DNA of 64,000 nucleotides from positions 19,173,702-19,237,701 of the forward strand of contig NC_134654.1 of the NCBI RefSeq assembly GCF_030463565.1. Direction: 5' to 3'. Positions 59,480-64,000 of the stretch are shown here, piece by piece; within the stretch, counting starts at the first letter, position 1; each line of letters starts with the position of its first letter. The notes beneath the pieces are model-generated. The model worked only from the letters and a program-made list of their open reading frames with translations. It ran no database searches and was not told the origin of the DNA. The stretch comes from Pelecanus crispus. Lineage: Eukaryota > Chordata > Aves > Pelecaniformes > Pelecanidae. The position numbers and the translations under genes were made by a program.

Positions 59480-62196
59480 CACGTTTCCTTGGGCTGTAAA
59501 AGCGGTTTTCTGAGGCGAGACCTTCACCCTCAAGCGGTTCTGGGAGGCGAGCAGTCGCCCCAAACGAGAATGGGGGAGACTCGGTTAGTAGCCAAAAAAG
59601 ATGAAGCGTACCGCCGTAACGCCTCGGTTTGTTTGAAGCAACGGGAGACGACGAAAATCGAAATGCACGCCTTAAATTGAAAGCATCCCATCCGCCCTCA
59701 GAGGTTAACTATTCATAAAGCAGCTCTAAATCCCGACAACACAAAAGGATTTTTTTAAAAGCTGCAGCAGCACTACGCTTACGCTAACTACATAGAAATG
59801 CAAAAACCCCATTACTTTGCAATTCAGCTTTGTATGACGTATGATCTTTGCCCAATAAATAGCTAATTAATCTTCACGCTGCTATTTTATGTTTAAAATT
59901 TTAACACCTCAGAGAAAATTGGACCTGATGATTCAACAGCCTTTCTAATGTTTTGTTACTCACTTCTAAAGAACAAAGTTTAACCACTATGAAGTCTTGA
60001 AACATAATCAGAGAAACTGAACCTTACCAGTTGCAACACTTGCTGTATTTAAGGTTGATCATTAGTTACTGCTACTAGTTACGACCCCATTTAAGCACAA
60101 TTCTACTGTAAGATTTTTCTTCAAGTTAATTTGCCATTTTTTGCCATTGTATGTTTATCCTCTTTCCTTGATCAAGAGATGTAGAACAACTCTGTTTTAA
60201 GTAAACAGAAGTACCTGTTAAAACACACCTGAGACCAAATTGACAACTCTCTATTTTTACTGTCAGAATAGGTCGGTCCTGCAACACCACTGTGGAAACC
60301 ATATTTGTGGCTTTTTAATTGTTTGAGAGCTATGATTGTATAGAGTATTTTCTATGCATACAAAACTGTACGTATTTGAATGAGGTAGCCTTCCATGAAA
60401 ACTAAGGCTGGCTTCCTGTTTAGAGGAACAGTCCCACTAGAACACATTGAGTCTATTCACCACAATAGAAGAATTTTTACTCTTCCTTAATTTTTAGCTG
60501 AATTCCTTTTCAGTCTCCTTTTAGCACTGCCACATCACATACCTTTATGATATGGTATTGTAAGCAAAACCTTGCAAAAAAAAGATTAAGCTGCCAAGGT
60601 CCAGCTTATCTGGAAGAGATGTTTCAGGCATCTGAAGGAGGTAACTGCAGCGGCACCGCTATCGTGCATGGCAGATGCAAGTTCTACAAAAACAGTAACA
60701 GAAGTTGTAGTTTGGTTGGCAGAAAAAAGCAAACGAGTGAGAGTGGAGTAAATGATAGAATGATTTACATTAATCAAAACCAGACAGGAATTATAGAAAT
60801 GTGAATAAGCTAAGTGAAACAGAAAGCCAAAAGGCACACTGAAACCAATACCAAGTGTAAACTAATAAGCATCAATAAGAAAAATGTACTTTAAAATATT
60901 CTTTTCATGTCAGAGCATTCTAATTTAGATTTGTCATTTCAGGAGGAAAGAAATGAAGCTTTTATCAAAATCAGTTTGGTTTTGGTTTGGTGGTTTTTTT
61001 TTTTTTTTTTAAATCAATGCCAGTCCCTCAGCCAGCAGAAATCCAAAAATAACAGTGAAAAAGAGATGTATTTTTCTTTATGTCTGTCTTCTCCGAAATA
61101 CTTCTTATTCTGTCCAAAAGGATAATTACGGAACTGAGCAAACTTCCGAGAAGAGTTACTGAGATGATGAGGTATATAAACACTCTTACACAAAGGTTAA
61201 GAAATTGCAAATTTTTTCAGTAGAGACAAATGTTGTCGAAATAATGTAGCAAGTCACAAGCACGGTGAGAACAACCTCATGTTCCATAAACATATTGTAA
61301 GATTCCTGTAAGTTAGACAATTAGCTGAATTCAAAGCACACAAAGAAAGATCCTATAAGGAATATGATGATAGCAGCAGTGTTTTTCACATCCATATAAA
61401 GTATTTAGCATTATTTTTAATTGTGTAGCCAAAGCCTGAACAACTTGCAATAGTACATTTTCTGTCTCTATTAGAAGTCCTACAGTACAAGGACCTCCTC
61501 TTTTCTCCATTTATACAAAACCAAGCAAGAATTGGTCTCGCCCACAATTGTATTTGTAACACTGACAGAAGATGGACCTGCTTGTGAATCTCTTTTTCCT
61601 GAACACAAAAACAAGATACTAGTAAAGTCTCAGGTCTGGCCCAACAGATTTTCTTATGGTCCTAATAAATCTGAAAATACTCAGAATGGTGGTTGTATTT
61701 CATTGGTTTTTCTGTGAAACTTAAGTTTACACCTAATCTTCAAAACAAAGCATTTAAAGATTTGATAGAGGGGAGGGAGAGAGTCATGCTATTAACTTCT
61801 TTTGAGGATGGGAACACTTGAACAGTTTCTTCTTGTAAACCAATTTCTCTGTGGGCAGCCAGGGAAAGAAAACAGATCTACAGAAATCTGGATGTGGTGG
61901 AATTAACTGATTATTTTCTCCCAAACCTGATGATGAGAATAGAACTAAAAGACTACAAAAGTGATCTGAACAACAACAAAAAGCACTTTAAAATAATTTA
62001 GAAAAAAATGCAAACAAATGCTGCACTGGACTGATTATGTTTTGAGTCCTGTGCGAATCATGAGGTCTTCAAGAAACCTCCAAAAGGGGGGGAGAACTAC
62101 AAACGTTTCTGACATGCAGGAGTCTTGTCAAGATTCAGAGTCATCTTAACATGTCTGGCAATACGTAAAGGACAGCACAGATTTGTCTGAGATCAC

Positions 62197-62227
<31 letters not shown>

Positions 62228-64000
62228 TTTTTACAAAAAAAAGAGTTGTCAAAATATCAATACCAAAATCCTTTTGACACTGGCTACAAAAAAAAAAAAA
62301 AAAAAAAAAAAATCAATGAAAACCAATTTACATCTACTACAAATAGAAAAGAATGTTGAGGCAGAAGGATGTCGCTTCTACGTTTTCACCTGGGTCATAC
62401 ATAATAACCCCTGTAAAGGGCAGTCCCTCAGAGAAAAACAGAGCAAAATATCAGGAAAATGGTTCCCTTCTGCAGATATTCAGAATACCAACAGTCAGTC
62501 AGTGAAATATCAAGAACAGGAGCAAAAAAATGAAGATGAGTCTCAGCAGTCAGAAAGACCACTATAGGTGTGTTAGAGAACAGCCAACCAGCAGGTCTGT
62601 GATCAGAAAGCCACTGACGCTCAGCAAGAGTAATTACTGACAGATGTCCAAGACAGAGAAATAAATCTCTCCTCTGAGGACTCAAGTTCTTCAATGCTCA
62701 TCTCCTACTCTACCTCAATTTATTTTTACTAATTGAATTAGCCTGTCATTAATTTGAGATGATACTCTTCTATTTGCATTTAATTGTCAGAAAAGGAACG
62801 ATCCAACAGGCTATATTCAAATCCGCAAACAACCAACCCCCCTTGTGATAGGATCTGAAGTTTCTTACCTGTGTTCTTGGGTGACATTTATTACACAGCA
62901 TTTTGTGAGGCAGCCCTGTTGCCAACAGGAACTGCCCGTTTGGATCATGACAAAACCGAACAGAGGAATGTGAAACAATTCACTTGTAATTTTTACAGTT
63001 GCTTCAGTTAGCAACATACAGTTCTTCATTGCTTGTTATGAAATAACTGAGTAAGATGCAAAGATGGGTCAAGGAAAAATGAACACGTTGCCCAGAAAAA
63101 AAGCAAACCAAAACAGAGAAGAAAGAAGTTTTCTCAGCAGAAGTCATGGAAAGCTAGCATGAACAAAAGCATTTATATACATGAAATATATATACACACA
63201 CATAATAGATAATATTATAAAAAGAAATTTAAAACTTTTCTGAGGATGGACTATAGCACTAGAAAAAAACCTGTAACATGCATCAGCAACATAGCATAGC
63301 ATATACCATAGCATCAGCTATGGGACTTTTTGGTATTATCATAAGCTGTTTATGCAACCTGAAACTTGCCGAGTACAAAAGCTTTGGAGTTTACTACTGA
63401 AAATAAAAGATGCTAATATAGCAACCATAAAACCTAAATATGGTGAAAAAATCTAGCCATTTTCTAACAGGATCCTAAGATATAAACAAAACTAAAAACT
63501 GTGAGTAGAAGTAGAGTTGAAGTATTAGTAGGCTGCAGCGAAAGTACATGTATTTCCCTTTCTCCCAAGGGCACGAACTTAAAATTTAAATCAGTCAACT
63601 TTCACACATCACCATTAACTTTTCTAATTCAAAATATTTTTGCAAAACACTTCTCCCCATAAAAATATTAATTTTAGAACATGTCTGTAAATAGAACTGC
63701 TACACAAATCCTACACTGCTAAATGCTTTCACTTCCTTGTGGTTGGCCACTGCTGGTAGATGACTTGAAAAGTTCAACTAATACAAAGCCAGCAACTCAA
63801 TGGTTTAATTAGTGTGTTGGCAGGCTCCATGGATTCAACTGAATTTTTAACTTTCTTCTAATCAGTTTCAAGGGACTATTTGTATTTTCCCCCATCACAT
63901 CCCCAATGGCACTTTTCATTCAAATTGCCTTTATTTTGCTTAATAAAGCTTTTTTTTTTTCCCCTCCCCAGAAAACACTTAGTAAGAAGCTATTTGCAGG
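59480..64000. other. Right-hand stretch without a recognised gene
   Basis: AT-rich sequence; no exon of a known protein recognised. It contains facing T25 and A25 runs (62208-62312), a minus-strand donor-like site at 62869/62868 and a strong plus-strand acceptor-like site at 63950-63971. In human the next gene upstream of FOXK2 is NARF; I do not see its conserved C-terminal sequence here. Confidence 0.5.
62208..62312. repeat. T25 ... A25 inverted homopolymer pair
   Basis: T25 (62208-62232) and A25 (62288-62312) flank 55 bp that itself holds TGTCAAAA (62247-62254) and TTTTGACA (62272-62279), an inner 8-bp inverted repeat with almost the same centre. Confidence 0.9.

Larger units (their letters stand above)
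58950..59480. promoter_or_regulatory. Second CpG island, likely promoter of an unidentified transcript
   Basis: About 500 bp of CpG-rich sequence isolated in AT-rich DNA, about 4.6 kb upstream of FOXK2. It has GC-box-like and E2F-like (TTCCCGCC, 59129-59136) motifs, a good plus-strand donor GCAG|GTGAGG at 59073/59074, and a GTAAACA motif. Open frames here match nothing I recognise. It could be an alternative FOXK2 promoter, a lncRNA promoter or the 5' end of a plus-strand gene. Confidence 0.65.

Overview
This window is avian nuclear DNA, most likely from a non-galliform (neoavian) bird. The evidence is CR1 LINE fragments in both orientations, a solo endogenous-retrovirus LTR of a type common in birds, AT-rich introns, two sharp CpG islands, and one vertebrate gene whose exons can be read directly. 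The single protein-coding gene I can support is FOXK2 (forkhead box K2), on the minus strand. Nine coding exons with canonical GT-AG introns run from 54386 (ATG) down to 6909 (TAG). They join to 1917 nt with all phases consistent, giving 638 residues.

Layout. 1-205: T-rich sequence ending in a plus-strand AATAAA, possibly the 3' end of a convergent gene (WDR45B by human synteny; inference). 206-4900: no recognisable gene. About 4905-6908: FOXK2 3'UTR, with one AATAAA 38 nt after the stop and another near 4925. 6909-19931: exons 9 to 2 with short introns; intron 8 holds two CR1 pieces. 19932-54033: a 34-kb intron 1 containing a ~0.9-kb CR1 fragment, an LTR of 565 bp, two old CR1 pieces and many homopolymer runs. 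About 53560-55150: CpG island over exon 1 and the presumed promoter, with two CCAAT boxes and a start codon inside a YY1/TISU-like element. 55335-55430: a 50-bp tandem duplication carrying two CACGTG E-boxes. 58950-59480: a second CpG island with no recognised gene, holding a near-perfect 33-bp inverted repeat and a FOXK-type motif. 59480-64000: no recognised gene, with a strong plus-strand splice acceptor at the right edge.

The protein has an N-terminal FHA domain (exons 1-2), a SIN3-binding-type linker (exon 2), a forkhead DNA-binding domain split across exons 4 and 5, a Ser/Thr/Val/Gln-rich C-terminal half, and two SUMO consensus sites. I see no multi-gene novel system. The items most worth a second look are the second CpG island, the E-box duplication, the TISU-like start and the bird-type insert inside the FHA domain.
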